From Solenopsis invicta (Eukaryota; Arthropoda; Insecta; Hymenoptera; Formicidae), in NCBI RefSeq assembly GCF_016802725.1, contig NC_052665.1, positions 17,738,501 through 17,802,500 on the forward strand: a stretch of 64,000 nucleotides of DNA, given 5' to 3'. Positions 1-13,136 of the stretch are shown here, in pieces. Made by a program: the position numbers and the translations under genes. The notes under the pieces were generated by a model. The model had not been told where the DNA came from, searched no databases, and worked only from the letters and a program-made list of their open reading frames with translations. Every line of letters begins with the position of its first letter. The stretch's first letter is position 1.

Positions 1-3000
1 CGGTGAAGAGAGGAATATTACAATCAATACAGTGACGACCAATAATAAAGCAGACCTCATTTTATCTTATTTTATATCATAATCTGTAGAATAAACCAAA
101 GTCTTTTTTACATGGAAAGAACAATTTTGCTAAAGTCTAAAAATAATTTTAGTGGACCACAAAATAAATGTTATGGATATTCAAACAACGCTTCTAAAAG
201 TTGCGACATTATAGCTATTAGCTTAAAACTCCTATGTACATAATTATTTTGATGGTCTAAAATAATCTTCAGATCTCTAAATTTATAAATATTTCAGCAA
301 AATCTTTCCGTGTAGCTTTTTGTTACGCAGATATAAAACAGAACGCATCTTTCGTTCGGTCATGCCTTTAATACACGATATCATTCGATCGAAGTGAAAC
401 TTTGTGGCCGTTATCGGCCAACATTGAATCACCCTGCGGCTAGCGAAGCCGAATCGCGATAATTCGTCGCGGGTAACCACGGTGGATCGAGTCGCAAGGA
501 TAGAGACAGTGGAAACGTCATCGCTGCGTCGTAAGGACGGAGGTGGATGGAGAATATGGCTCACTCCACTTTGGTCTACTCTAGGAGAGCTCGTAGAGAT
601 AAGCCACCGCCCTGGTACCTACGTCGAACATGATGGCGGACATACACAAGCATACATCCTCGCACACGTACAGACGGATAACGTGCACTCAAGGATACGT
701 GCACGCACGAAAGGGACACAAGTCCTCGTCAACCCTTCCAGTGCTCCTTTGGGATTCTCTAGAGAAGACGCGCAAGTCGCATTCTTAACTGACATGGTAG
801 TACAAGCTGTCTCGAATTAACGGTCAGTTTGCGCGTGTCATTTTAACAAAATATGCTACATAATTAGGAAAATACATTCGGAATATAGTATATGTTTAAT
901 TACTTGTACTGTTGAATCAAACATTGATTTCTTCAAATTTTATTTCTCATCTCATATTGCATTTAAATACAATTTTTCTCGCATTGCGCATAAATTAACG
1001 TTAATAACGAAATGCAAGTTAGAAATATATATTTAATGTGCATATCAGAATTTTTTAGGATCAAAATCTTAATTCGAAAAATCTTAATTAAAGTTACTTT
1101 TTTATGAATTTAACAAAAAGCGTACTCGATTTTGTATTAATGCATTAGCTTCTCGTGAGAAATATATGTTTTGATAGCCGCGACTGTCTAGTAAATATTT
1201 TACAGATTAAAAGATCCCTTAAAATATTTATTTATTTTAGAATTAACATTAAAATTTAAGATTCTTTAAACGGAGAGTTTATATTGCATAATACATATGC
1301 CATAATTCTCATATGCGATTCGGAATTCACTATAAACTGTGGATACTAAGGCAATGACTGTAGCACTCCCGTGTGATTCGGCGAATGCAGAATGCACCTT
1401 ACATTGTATGCTTTGAACCGATGACTGTAGCGATCCAAGATACAAATACAACACAACACGTATCATCTCAGAGCGCTCAGAGACGTAGATATGTTGCGAC
1501 GCGATGTCGATATGATATTCATGCATAGTGTAAAGAGCAAAGAGCCCCTTACCATTTTTCTTCTATTTTTGATGAAATCGTCTGAACAAAATTTCACAAC
1601 GTCATTTAAACTCAACAACTTGCATCATCTGTCTATAAAAATTTACATTTTGCTACAGAATTTAACAAAAAGGCAAATTTATTTTCTATTTTAAAAAATG
1701 CAGATATTTTTAGATCTTTAAAATGATTGATTTGACAGCATCAATTTTATATAATACATCTGTTAATATAAAAAAGAAAAATATCATGTAAAAAAGATTA
1801 TACATCTCCCCCTCAAAATTCGATTTATTATATCACTTCAAATATTAATATATAAAAGTTGTTTTCCTTTTTTATGTCAGGGCACGGACGTGCTTTGGAT
1901 ATTTATTTATTTAAGACTTCTTGACCAAACAACTAAATATGATAATGCGGAAGAACAACTCCCACGGTGTAAGACGAACGAACAGCAGGAAAAGAACATC
2001 TGCACTTTCACATGCATGTACGAAACCCACGAAATTTAATTCTTATTTATTTTTTCTTGAAATTGGAATTTATACTTATCGCGTATCAGATTTTCGTGTT
2101 TACTTATTTATTTAAGAAAGAAGTGAATTTCCATCTCGGAAAAGGGGGACGATAAACAAACTATGTATGTTTCATGTAGAATATATACTGTTCGCCTTCA
2201 AATGCGCGTATATACCTTAGTTTGAGTTACTTTTATTTCTGCGGAGGAATCCGTGCAAACCAGTCTCACGCCCCGCACGGATCTGTCTACATTTAATATT
2301 TTAAATCCCAAGTGACGCGAAGCGCTTCGGGATACAATCCTAGTTTCGGTAGAATAATAAAAAAAGGTCCTATATTTGATGTTTGACAATATTTAGGTTT
2401 CGGTCAGAATACATTATTTTATATGTATATATGTATATATAATTTTTCAGGCAGGCACTTTTTCCCTTTCTCTTTCACGTATTCGTTTTCTTCAAATTAT
2501 TCCAGCAACTCTTTCCGGCTATCTTTTAAAAAAATCCCTCTTAGAGACCTTTACATAACACGGAAATAGACAGCTTGATACGCTATCACATTGGCGACAT
2601 ATATCCGTCGGGATCTCGAAGGTTATCTCTATACGCGAGCGTGTGATAAATAAATCTGCTTATTGACTTCTCCCGCGATACTCGCTGATCTTCTTCCTCC
2701 GCGTACCTCACACCTTCTTTGCAATCTCTAACTTTGAGACGGTTGTACATTTTGTAAGATGTGATAAGATTACGCCGACATCATCTCTTTAGACGTTGTA
2801 AGCTCCAAATTCATACATCTAGCGTCAAATACGACCGTTTGATTTTCTTTTCACTCTTAATTCGTATAAAAATTGCTTGCGATAAATCATTGATTTATAA
2901 ACGTAGAAAAGGTATGAAAAAAATATTCAAAAATGATCAAATTGTAATACACATTTCATACATGAAGTTATTTTCTTCTGTAAAAAATTAATAATTAAAC

Positions 3001-3923
3001 TCGGGTTAAAATAATTGACTGTTTTCATAATACTTAGGCCGCTTAAATTGATGATTATTACAAACAAGAATAAATCTTGACATAGTAACGCGTCAAAGTT
3101 AGATTTTGTCAGACCTTTGGGTATCTGAGCTGACGCCGTGTAGTACATTTCATGAATAATTTTATTTGTCAAGCTTCTTAAAAGATTCGCTGCGCACGTC
3201 AGTTCCGAGCCTAGTTTACGAAAGTTTTACGACAATAATTCAGAGACTGTAATGTTTTCGATATATCAAAGATACTTAGAATATTTTAAATTTATAAAAT
3301 TGAAAGTGGTGACACTTTACACTTCCTTATCGATTACTTCTTCGAGATACATCCTCATAATTGCAAACTAAACAATTCTGCGAATGCGCATGAAATATTC
3401 GATGTTTTAAGAAACGAAATTACAGATAATGCACTTTATTAACTATTAGCTTCTTGTGTATAATTGAAATAAAATTTAAAAAGAATCATATAAAATAAGA
3501 AATTTTCCTTTGAACATATGTATATAAAATATAATTTTCTTATAGATATGTAAAATCCTTAGTTGCTCCAACTGGATAGAAATAATTAAAATCAGCACTA
3601 TGTCATTTTGTAGATCACGATATATTTTTGGCGTTTCACATCCTCGATTAATTAATATTTTTATCGATTCTAAATAATTTTAAGTATTTCAAAATTATAA
3701 TAGTCTTCTCTCTCCGTCGCGATTGATTCGATCCATCAAGTTTTCTAATTGAGTTCATTTCCTAATCAATCGTGCTAAAATTTGCATTAGGGACTAAGCT
3801 TCGAAGTCAAATTTAACTCTTTAATTCCATCCACTTACGTTTCCTTCAAACCACGATGAAAGTCGGAAGCGTCTTCAAACCAGCTCGCTTTTACTTCCCC
3901 GCGGCATCGTCGCGGTCGAAGTA

Positions 3924-3953
3924 TCGAGCATACGAAAGTCGAGCATACGAAAG
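3924..3953. repeat. perfect 15-bp tandem duplication
   Basis: TCGAGCATACGAAAG occurs twice in direct succession, which points to recent local slippage. Confidence 0.9.
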
Positions 3954-4968
3954 CATCTGTAGGCCAGCCTTTCTGTAGGTTTTCAAGGCAGCACCGGATA
4001 TAACCATACGCGGTTTCACGATCCTCGTATAACTGTTACGAGTCGTACGCGCTCCTTGGAAATGTGTTTCTGCTTTCTTCTCTTTAGTCGACATAAGTTT
4101 TAGTTGAGAACAAAATTGCCGTATTGTTAAATACGCTTTCTCAGTATAAAAATTAAAATCACAACTTTTATTTAAAAAAAATTTAATCAATCAAAATGGA
4201 CTCGTTATCAAATAATTAAATGTAAAAAATTAATTTGCTCTTAATAAATTTGTAGAAAAAGAAGATCACTGATAATATATGTAAACTAATTATTTTTTCA
4301 ACAATAATTATTATAATTATTTTCAATTCAACAATTATTTTCAGCAATCCTACATATATAGAAAATTATAACAAAATAAGAAACTAATGAAGATCAAAAC
4401 TGTGTCACATACATCCATTTAAAGTTATAATGAATAAGCGCTCGCTGATTACATTAGGTAATTGCATCGGCTAAATCAACGAATATGTCAGTAGTAGGTA
4501 CTACATCTCACAGTGCACACATGAAGAAAATGCGCTTCTCGCAGATTTCTCATTCGCACGTTATGTCGTTGTGAAATTCTTCTTGTCGCTCCGCCCGTCG
4601 AGCGTTAACAGTGACATGCTGTTTTAGCGTGAATTGGACTTTAACGTCCGATTCCTAACGTCTGTTTCGGTCCGTGCCGTCACCTTCTTTTAAACTTCTC
4701 CCGTGTTCTGCGGAAAATGCGGAAAACTCGTCGCGTCCCAAAAGGTTACTACGCCCAACGAATTTACTCAGAGAAAGAGAATACCTTCGAATAGAAATCT
4801 CCAAGTCAAGAGATAATAACATAATCTACTTAAGACTGTGTCATTATTAAATCTATGTTATACTTAAATGAAAGTTTAACACTGTAAACTACATTTATTT
4901 CCTAGTTAAGAAAATTTTGATTCGTAGTTAATTAAAAATCTATAGCAAAAATGTAAAAAGTACAAGGC

Positions 4969-5257
4969 CAAGAACAAGAACTAAAAAATGTAAATTAAAA
5001 GATTATAAACTTTTACTTTACATATATAATTATCTTTTACTTCATTATCTTTTATATCTTTTATTATTATGAAATTATAGAACAGAAAATAGTTTTGACA
5101 ATCTTTCTCAAAACAAAATTATTAAGTAAACATAAATTTATCAAGTTATTTCATGTTCACGTAGTAATTGTATTGGACGAAAGAAGACTTTTGAAAGAGA
5201 CTGTTTTCTATTCTAGTTCATCATCTTTTAATTTATACCTCTTAGCGTTCGTTCTTG
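4969..5257. repeat. weak inverted repeat, 43-base arms
   Basis: The arm 4969-5011 matches the reverse complement of 5215-5257 at 33 of 43 positions without gaps. The pair shares CAAGAAC at one end and TAAATTAAAAGAT near the other. The spacer is about 200 AT-rich bases. It could be an old foldback remnant or partly a composition effect. Confidence 0.35.
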
Positions 5258-7956
5258 ATTTTTTATTTCTTACATTAGTGTTTTGCAAAGTACAAACCGC
5301 AAAAATTCTTAAAAACTTATAAATAAAAGAAAGAATGAGTATTATTTCTTGATTTGAGGCTAATTAAAAATGTATAGATAAAAAGAAGAATGTAAATCCG
5401 GAGATCCTGGATACCCTATGCATTTTATTTACATTTCGTTAAATTGTTAGCTTAAAATCCTTCATTCATTTACAACGTTGCAACATGTTTTTTATACTAA
5501 GAGAATTTTATCTGCAGCACGATAAATTTCTCTCTTTCCCTCTGTCTCTCTTTCTCTGTTTCTCCGCTTTTTCGTCGGACCATCGTTACGAAACGTGGAA
5601 GACCGCGTTTATCTTCCACGTCGGCGGCGACCGCGTTAAACTCGCGTCCCTGAGAGCTTATACAAACATGCGAGGGGGACAAGATATCAAGCAGGATATA
5701 CGTCGCGCTTTTCCCACCCACGTTGGATAGGAGTCAACGAGTAAACTTCAAACGTATCGCCGGCTGTTAGCAACGGATGAAATTGTCTTGTGCGGTCGTG
5801 GGCCGATTAGGTTCCCGCCTTCTCGCGATGGCAAATGTTATCTATTTAATTTCCTTTTCTGGTGCCTGAGACAAGCTCCCCCATCTCGGGGGTTTGTTCA
5901 ACCTCCCAGAAGGGTCGACGAGTATTTTCGCTTCCGTTCTACCGCCGTCTTCCGCGAAGAGAAGATTGGACGCCTAGGGCGTATCTTGTCGAAAATTTGC
6001 AAGTGCACAGCTGTTTTAACTGCTCAATGATGTCATGACCGGGTACAACACGCCGCGGTAATGCTATTCTTTTTATTCGAAATAAACGCTGGCTTTTCCC
6101 AAAAAGGATTTTGTCACAGATAATTATTCAATGTTTGCCTTCTGTAGAGATGATGGCGTTTGCTGTAGTTAATAAAGACTAACAGCTTTTCCGATATTTG
6201 CTTATGAAAACGTATGGTGAAATCGATTTAATCGGTTGGTTGATATTCCGCGAGCATATGCGCGCTCATCGATGTGCACACGTATAGTTTCCGATATTCA
6301 TTTTGCAAAGATGCAGATCAGGCGCTATTGGCTCTGGCGAAACATTCAATTTTTGCGAGAAAGTCGACGAGCGGTCTCTTTTCTCTCTTGAATATTCGTT
6401 CTTTACGTGGATAAAAATCCAGATCTTCCACACACGTTCAACGCAATTTGTTTGAGACACGTATGGCTTTGCTACTCTTGTTTTAGTAAGTTCTTGCCGC
6501 AAATACAAAATTTTCAACCAAACATTTAATTTTCACACTCAACACTCTCATTACGCATATTTATTCATTTATTTAGCATCCATTAAAACACCAAATATTT
6601 ACAGCTCTATTATATTTTTCATTTATCATGTTTTCGTATCTCGTTGTAGTAGACGATATTTTAATACAGTTGAATTGTCAAGAATAGTATTGAGTCTCGC
6701 ATTTTTACATCTTTTCTCGATTCAGCATATTAAAAATGCAAAATGATTTGGTAAAACAGCGCTTTTTCCAGTTAAAACTGGTACAAAAAAATTACGTATA
6801 ATCTTTCTCTCTGAAAAAAAGGTTTCGCATATCAAGTGGCATCGAAGTTTAGCATTTTTAAATAAAACAATCGAATAAAGTACCTACATCAAGTTTTATA
6901 ATTTAATAATGCAACGTTATGTTCATCGAATATTCATACAAATGTGATACCGCACGGTTAATCGAAAAAATAAATCCTTTTTTTCCTGCACGTACGCTAG
7001 ATAATTTATTTGTCTAAAAACGAAAGAAAATTCAAACAAATTTATTCTATTGAAATTAAAATAGCCAAATTTAATAGCAATTTTATAAATGAGGAAAATT
7101 AAATTGCATAATTATCTCCCACTATAAATATGCTGAAAGAAAATATCAAAATTAAAAATTGGAATTTTAAAATATATTTCATAATACTTTTTGTCTGATC
7201 AATATAATTCAACTTTTCGTTTCGCACAAACGCATCGCACGTGGCAGCATATCACGCGAAGTGTTCGCGTAAAGAAGCACGCGGAAAAGCGTGATTTACT
7301 TTACAACCGGGAAATGATACCGGGCGGAATGTAATACGATGTCCGAGTCACTATTGTGATAAGTTAATCACGAGTCGGAGAGTGCGGAATTCCAAGGGTA
7401 AATTTTCCAGCAGGTATGAAAGTGCAGCCGGATGCGAGCACGGGCGTGTTTACCCTCGGAGTTTGCGACTTGATAATACGCCATTGGCTTGTTATAACGG
7501 CGAGCCGACGTGCATCACGACGGCCCCGAGAAACGTCCCGTTGCAATAAGATAGCTTCAACTCCACGGTCTACGGATTTGCGAAGCTATTCTTAGCTGCA
7601 AACAAAGCCGGCGAAATTTGGTAAAAGCTGAGAGAAAAATATCTTCTATAATTTAATTAGATAAGATAGCGCAATCGTGCTGCCGATGTAATATAGCACA
7701 GTGGATGTCAAAATTGAAGATTACACTGAAAGGAAAAGAAATTGTTACAAGGAACATTAATACCGCTAATATTTTACGTTTCATCACTGAATGATATGTA
7801 AAAAATTAAGAAAAGATAAAAACACTATCTCCAATGATATTTGTTGAAAAAATGAATTAAATTTCTCACGGAAGATCGTGGTTATCAGAAATTCTTTAAA
7901 TGCAGGTGGATAATAAAGTTTTGGCGGCGCGAGTGACAGGTGTTTTTCGTAATAAT

Positions 7957-7982
7957 ACTAAAGAGTTATACTAAAGAGTTAT
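7957..7982. repeat. perfect 13-bp tandem duplication
   Basis: ACTAAAGAGTTAT occurs twice in direct succession. Confidence 0.9.
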
Positions 7983-10220
7983 AATGTTACCGTTAAGTTC
8001 AATTGATTGTTCTTTGACGTTCCCGAGAAGATCGCTAAGCTGAGCTATCTTTCGGAATTAGTTTCCTCTTCCGCGAGTTTCAACGTAATCGCGGATATTA
8101 TTTTCCCCGGCAGTTCGGAATATTATTTAAATTGGAATTACTTTTCTCATTATAACCCAGCCAAGGGGAAAATCCCCTTTCCCGCCGACTTTACTTTTGC
8201 CATTCTCGCCGTGGGAGAAAAATTTTATCCGCGACAAGTGACAACGCGATGGCGGACCTTCCGCTCTTTGGCGTGTCTCACGATTTTTGTTTTATTCACC
8301 ATCGATAAGCTTTGTTCGATCGCCATTTGCCAACAGCTCATCGCTTGTTGTAATTCGAACACACTCAACTAAGTTGTAATTCATATCCCCCTCATAATCG
8401 CATTTTTATTGAAGAATTTAATTGAAACTAATCTTAAAATATAATACGATTTAATAAACCATTTTTATGCTTGTTGAATTTTATATTTGTATTTTTATTA
8501 ATATTTTTTCAATGTTAATCAAAAGTGTTAGATACTCGTGTAAAGAATAAACACAAAATTAATTAGTAGTTTAAATAGACGTTATTGCAAATTTTTTAAT
8601 TAATTAATTTAATTAATATAATAGCCCCTTCGCGACGCATTTGTGTTCCGTGAATCATACAAAAGCGCGTAAAAGCATTGCCCTGAATTACCGGCAATGA
8701 TTAGCCAGCAGTAAAAGTATTTCTTCTTCGTGTCGACCTCTAACTATACGTGTAGCTAAATATTGTCTGCAACAAAAGAGTTAAATCTGGCTAGAAAATA
8801 AAGATTACTTAAATAAGATAGGCTAATGCCCAATAACGTGATACACAAAGTAAATTTATATCTTTGCGCACGTACACGGAACCGGAGAATAGAAAACGGT
8901 AAAATATTATTTGAAATTAAATCTATCATAAATGAAAGTTTCAATTAAAATCCCAAATACATTTCCCTAATCTCGCGTGATCGCGGTTGTAACTGCAGAT
9001 TAGTTTACAATCTAGAGATTCGATCTCAAATTAAAATCAATCAATTTTATGGCATTTTATGTAAAAATATTTTAAATCAAAACAGTATGAAAGCTAAATA
9101 TTAAATCAATCGTCGAATTTTATTTAGTTTCTTGCATATAAAATTTAATGTAAGCATTTTGGACAATGTAAATACATTCAACAAAATGACTGCATAATTA
9201 CAGACTTTGCATTATCAGTTATAGAAATTAAGAGCTGCAAAATAGTATATCTTGATTTTGATTAATTTGAAAGTATTCGCGAGTTTCAAATTCGTGTTAG
9301 ATATTCGTGTAATTATTTCTTAAATTATGTTTTGCATTAGGTTTGTTAAAATCTATGAAAAAAACATCACATCGTTTTCACGTTTTTGAATACGATCGTT
9401 GACCCGGACTAAATGGGCCTTATCTTCCCCGTTCGTGTCAGGTGAACGTTAACGAAAGCGTCCGTACTAGTAAAGAGTCATAACGATCTTCATTGCAGAG
9501 AATTGTTTCTCGTCGATTCGGTGCCGGTTGAAAATTAAAGATTCCTATTGCACAAAGTCGAAATTAAACCCGAATTTTCTTGAATTAAAACGGGATTCCC
9601 AAAAGCAATTGTTTTAATAAAAAGTAAGCAACGATGTCTATATAATTTTTAAAGTCAAATAATAAAGTAATTAGTATAAGAGAGAATTTTCTTCTTAATA
9701 TATGTTATCCTATTAATCTTACAATTAGTATTAGTTTGTTTTTTCAGCAGTAATAGTAAAATAAATATGGATACAATTGTTTATTAAATAAAAAATTTTA
9801 ATATAAAAAAGCAAAAAATAGAACAGAATAAAAGTAAAGATTTTAAATTAATTTAGATTAAGAATTAGAAAGAAGTAGATATCATTCTTAAATTTTTATT
9901 TCTCTTCTAAAGTTCAATTTCTAAATATTCTGAATCATGAACATTATAATTATTAAATTATTTAAAAAATACATATTTGCAGTTATTTTTGCTATAAATT
10001 ATTTTATTTGTGTTCTTATTTTTTTCTTCTCTTTAATAAAAAAAATGTATTTTAATAATAGAAAAATATATAAATATTAAAAATATACAAATCAATGTAT
10101 TATGCAATGTATTATATTATTATAATATGCAATGATATAAAAACAGAAATTGTCATTAATTTTGACTGTTGAATTACCGGAGTCAATTTAGAAAATCTAA
10201 AATTCGTTCCTTTGTACATT

Positions 10221-10249
10221 GAGCAACCCTTGGATTTGAAGGGTTGCTT
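10221..10249. repeat. short perfect hairpin
   Basis: AGCAACCCTT and AAGGGTTGCT form a 10-bp perfect stem around a 7-base loop (GGATTTG), extendable by a G-T pair and two T-A pairs. It is too short for a miRNA precursor as it stands. Confidence 0.5.
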
Positions 10250-10874
10250 AACTATCCATCACAAATTGATCTTATAAAAGCCCGACAGAAGTCGAGACAT
10301 TCAACTTATTTTCCATTGTAAGGATCGTTCTTTTCAACGTTAGTAACTTACGGACGTGCCACCGGAAAAGGAATTGATCTGACAAAATTGTTGATCCAGT
10401 TATCCTTCATTAAACAAAACATCCCTATTAAGCTAGCCCTTCCCCCACCAGCGCACAATTAATTGTAAAATATTTTAAAATTTAGTGCTAATTAAGTTCT
10501 TCGAGAAATAATAAAAATAAATCGAAAATATATATATCAGTCGTCGAATTAGGTGCTCGTTTCATTTGGCTAGTACTCAAACTTAAACATGAGTCTCGCG
10601 GTTGACTGTCAAGAGAGAAGTCAACTTTAAAATCGAGTTTTCCTTTTCCATTTTATGCATATATCCAATAAACTTTTACGAATTCATTATTTTAAAATTA
10701 AAGAAATTTTATAACTCACCGAACCGATGCGTAGCAGGAATTGTAATACAGCTACATAAATCTGTAATGTGCACATAAATCCAAATTATAATAGCGTCCA
10801 AAATAATGAATACTATAAATTTTATTTGCGTATTTTTTGTTTTAATTATTTACACGATTGAGTATTTTTACTAT

Positions 10875-11757
10875 AACTAAATTAAATAAAAAGTTAATTT
10901 AAAAAAGCATTAATTATATTAATTTAAAGAAAGTCGTCATTTTTTAAAAATAAATTATTCAATGCAATTATATAATTAATATAAATTATCAAATAAATGT
11001 AATATTTTATTTGTAAATTAAATTTATGAAATAAGAAAGAAATATTTTTTATGGAAATATATTTTTTTCTTTTAATTGTTTTCTTTTTTTGCATAGATGA
11101 TTTTTGAACTTAGGAAAAAGTATAATAAATTAAGTTTATGTGTTTTAAAAATAACTAGTTAAAAAAATATATAATATCATAAAAATTAATAACTTTTTAA
11201 CTTTATTATTTAACTTTTAACTTTTCATCTAGTTAAAATTACTCAACTCTGATTATTTAAAATATGTAAGATACTGAGATACAAGTAACATCTTAAAATA
11301 AATACTTCGAAGGCATTATATTACAATGCAAGGTTGAGTAGTTGAAATTAGTTAGAAAGTTATAGGTTAAGTAAATAAATTAAAGTGGAAAATTATTAAC
11401 TTTTAACTTAACTAGGTTAATTTTAAATAATTTTATTTTTTTAATTTCAACTAGTTATTTTCGAAACATATAAACTTTAATTTATTACTTTTTTTCTTAA
11501 GTTAAAAATTTATCTACGTAAAAAAAATTATAAAAGAAAAAATACAATCGCACATAAACAATATTCCTTTGTTGTTTCATATAAGCCTAATTTATAAATA
11601 AAATATTAAATTTGTTTGATGATCCATAATATAAATGTTTTAAGTAACTAAGTTAAGAAAATCTGCTTAACTTTAAAAAATTACAAATTTCTAATTTAAT
11701 ATGAATGACGTTCTTCAAAATTAACTTTTAATTTAACTTAATTTAATTTTAACGTAA
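10875..11757. mobile_element. AT-rich foldback element, old and diverged
   Basis: The arm at about 10875-11252 matches the reverse complement of about 11329-11757. Shared blocks include AATATTTTATTTGTAAATT at about 11001 (its partner lies near 11595), AAGTATAATAAATTAAGTTTATG, AATAACTAGTT and TTACTCAACTC. Each arm is rich in TTAACTT/AAGTTAA words. The loop is about 75 bases. No coding capacity is seen. The arms have many substitutions and small gaps, so this is an old insertion. The low complexity weakens the outer boundaries; the inner halves of the arms are well supported. Confidence 0.6.
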
Positions 11758-12240
11758 CTAAAAATTAAATAAGTTATTAATTTTTGAACTTTAAACTTAA
11801 AAACCTGATGTGTACAAAATGTTTTACATTTTACATTATTTATGTGCATTTTAATTTATTTTATTGCATAATATTAATTAGTCAAAATAACAATTATAAA
11901 TATAAAATAAGAAACCAATATGACAGAGTAATGGTATAGTTCAAAAACTCGCTTTTTATAAATATTTTTATTCAATATTTATGATAAATTTTTATAATCT
12001 GTTCAATTTAAGATCACAAAAATATTTTAGAAATATTTTAGTGAATATTTACAAAATATTCAATTATCATAAATATTATATTTTGTAAATCTTATAAATA
12101 TTGTAGGCTGTCTGGATCATTCTAATCCTGTTACGATGGCGTATAGATTTACCATAGTGATAAACTGATGATAAACTTGTGAGTAAATAACAAATTCAGA
12201 CAGGTAGGAAATAACAAATGAAATAAATCATAAATAAATT

Positions 12241-12735
12241 TCTCACCTAAGTTATTCTGCTGTCACCCAATACCACCATCTCCTCCTCTTCTCTCGTTCT
12301 TCTGCTGTTGCACGTCCGTGACAATTCATTCACAAAACACTCGCGAATATTTATAACGTAATTACCTATAAGTAATATAGTAACAAATTGATACTCAATT
12401 CAAGTTCAGCTCGTGTCGATATCGCTCTTTGACGAGCCACGAAATATACTTACGTTACGCGATGCAACGTGTTGGTTAGGTTAGGTCGGGAAAGACGCGC
12501 TAATTGCGACGCGCCGGGTGATTGCGATTACCGCGATACGATTAACGCGATCGCCCGTCGTCGAATTCGACACTCGATGCTCACCTGTGATGGCTGTAAT
12601 ACTGATTTGTGGAAATCATTCGGAACGAAGCAAACAAGCTAGAACGCAAGATCGCGACGCTACGGGGGGCGAGAGCGGATACGCGCCGACAACATGAACT
12701 GAGCTGCTAATTCACGCGGCGCGAGGCTCACTCGC
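12241..12735 (-). repeat. left arm of the composite foldback element
   Basis: This is the single arm in inverted orientation. It contains the terminal TCTCACC, a pyrimidine-rich stretch, GTGACAATTCATTC at about 12319, GATATCGCTC at about 12418, TTGGTTAGGTTAGG at about 12473 (two telomere-like TTAGG units, probably by chance), and GCGATCGCCCGTCGTCGAATTCGAC at 12548-12572. Near the centre it ends in GAACTGAGC and a CGCGGCGCG block. It aligns to both right-hand copies with scattered substitutions. Confidence 0.75.
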
Positions 12736-12740
12736 TCACG

Positions 12741-13130
12741 CTGCTCAGTTCATATTGTTACGTAGCCGCTCGCGCCTTCGTAGCACCGCGACCGTGCGTT
12801 CTAGATTTTGCGCTTTCTTCCGAGCGATTTCCGCGAACCAGTATTGGAAGTGCGTGTTTAATGTCGAATTCGACGACGGGCGATCACGTTAAACGTGTCG
12901 CGGTAATCGTAATCACGCCCAGCGCGTCGCGATTAACGCATCATTCTCGATCTAACCAATACGTCGCGTCACGTAGACACATTTCGTGGCTCGTTAATAA
13001 GCGATATCGAAACGAACTGAACTTGAGCGCCGATTTGTTGCTATATCACGTCGAAGGTAATTACGTCACAAATAAAGCGTTCTCACTAACGTTTCGGGAT
13101 GCCGCGAAAGAATTTTCTCGAATAGCGTGA
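12741..13130 (+). repeat. right arm, inner copy, of the composite foldback element
   Basis: This copy starts at CTGCTCAGTT and runs through TCGAATTCGACGACGGGCGATC (12864-12885), the TCTCGATCTAACCAATACG block at about 12948 and AATTACGTCACAAATAAAG at about 13059. It then loses similarity before the terminal CTCGCGAGTG and GGTGAGA parts, so it lacks the outer end of the arm. A frame of 89 codons spans it (12861-13130), but it follows the repeat and has no recognisable domain, so I do not treat it as a gene. Confidence 0.7.
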
Positions 13131-13136
13131 AGTTAG

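Larger units (their letters stand above)
1..10860. other. non-coding stretch, mixed composition
   Basis: AT-rich DNA with GC-richer patches at about 415-830, 3,880-4,080, 5,540-6,060, 7,240-7,560 and 8,020-8,370. Frames of 60-121 codons are scattered on both strands. The longest (8007-8372) and the one at 482-820 start at non-ATG codons and show no domain, signal peptide or splice context I recognise. Apart from the short repeats listed separately, I see nothing definable. It could be intron or intergenic DNA. Confidence 0.6.

Noticed and set aside
482..820. 112-codon frame in a GC-richer patch at the left edge
   Set aside because: It opens at GTG with no ATG near the start and no recognisable domain. 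An overlapping minus-strand frame is equally open in part.
8007..8372. 121-codon + frame with hydrophobic stretches
   Set aside because: It starts at a non-ATG codon, the hydrophobic residues follow T-rich sequence, and no splice context was found.
12473..12487. TTAGGTTAGG considered as insect telomeric repeat
   Set aside because: There are only two units, inside the foldback arm; the right-hand copies have TTAGAT at the same place.
12861..13130. 89-codon frame within the foldback element
   Set aside because: Its sequence is simply one arm of the inverted repeat, with no transposase motif. The equivalent stretch in the outer copy (around 13310-13500) does not appear as an open frame.
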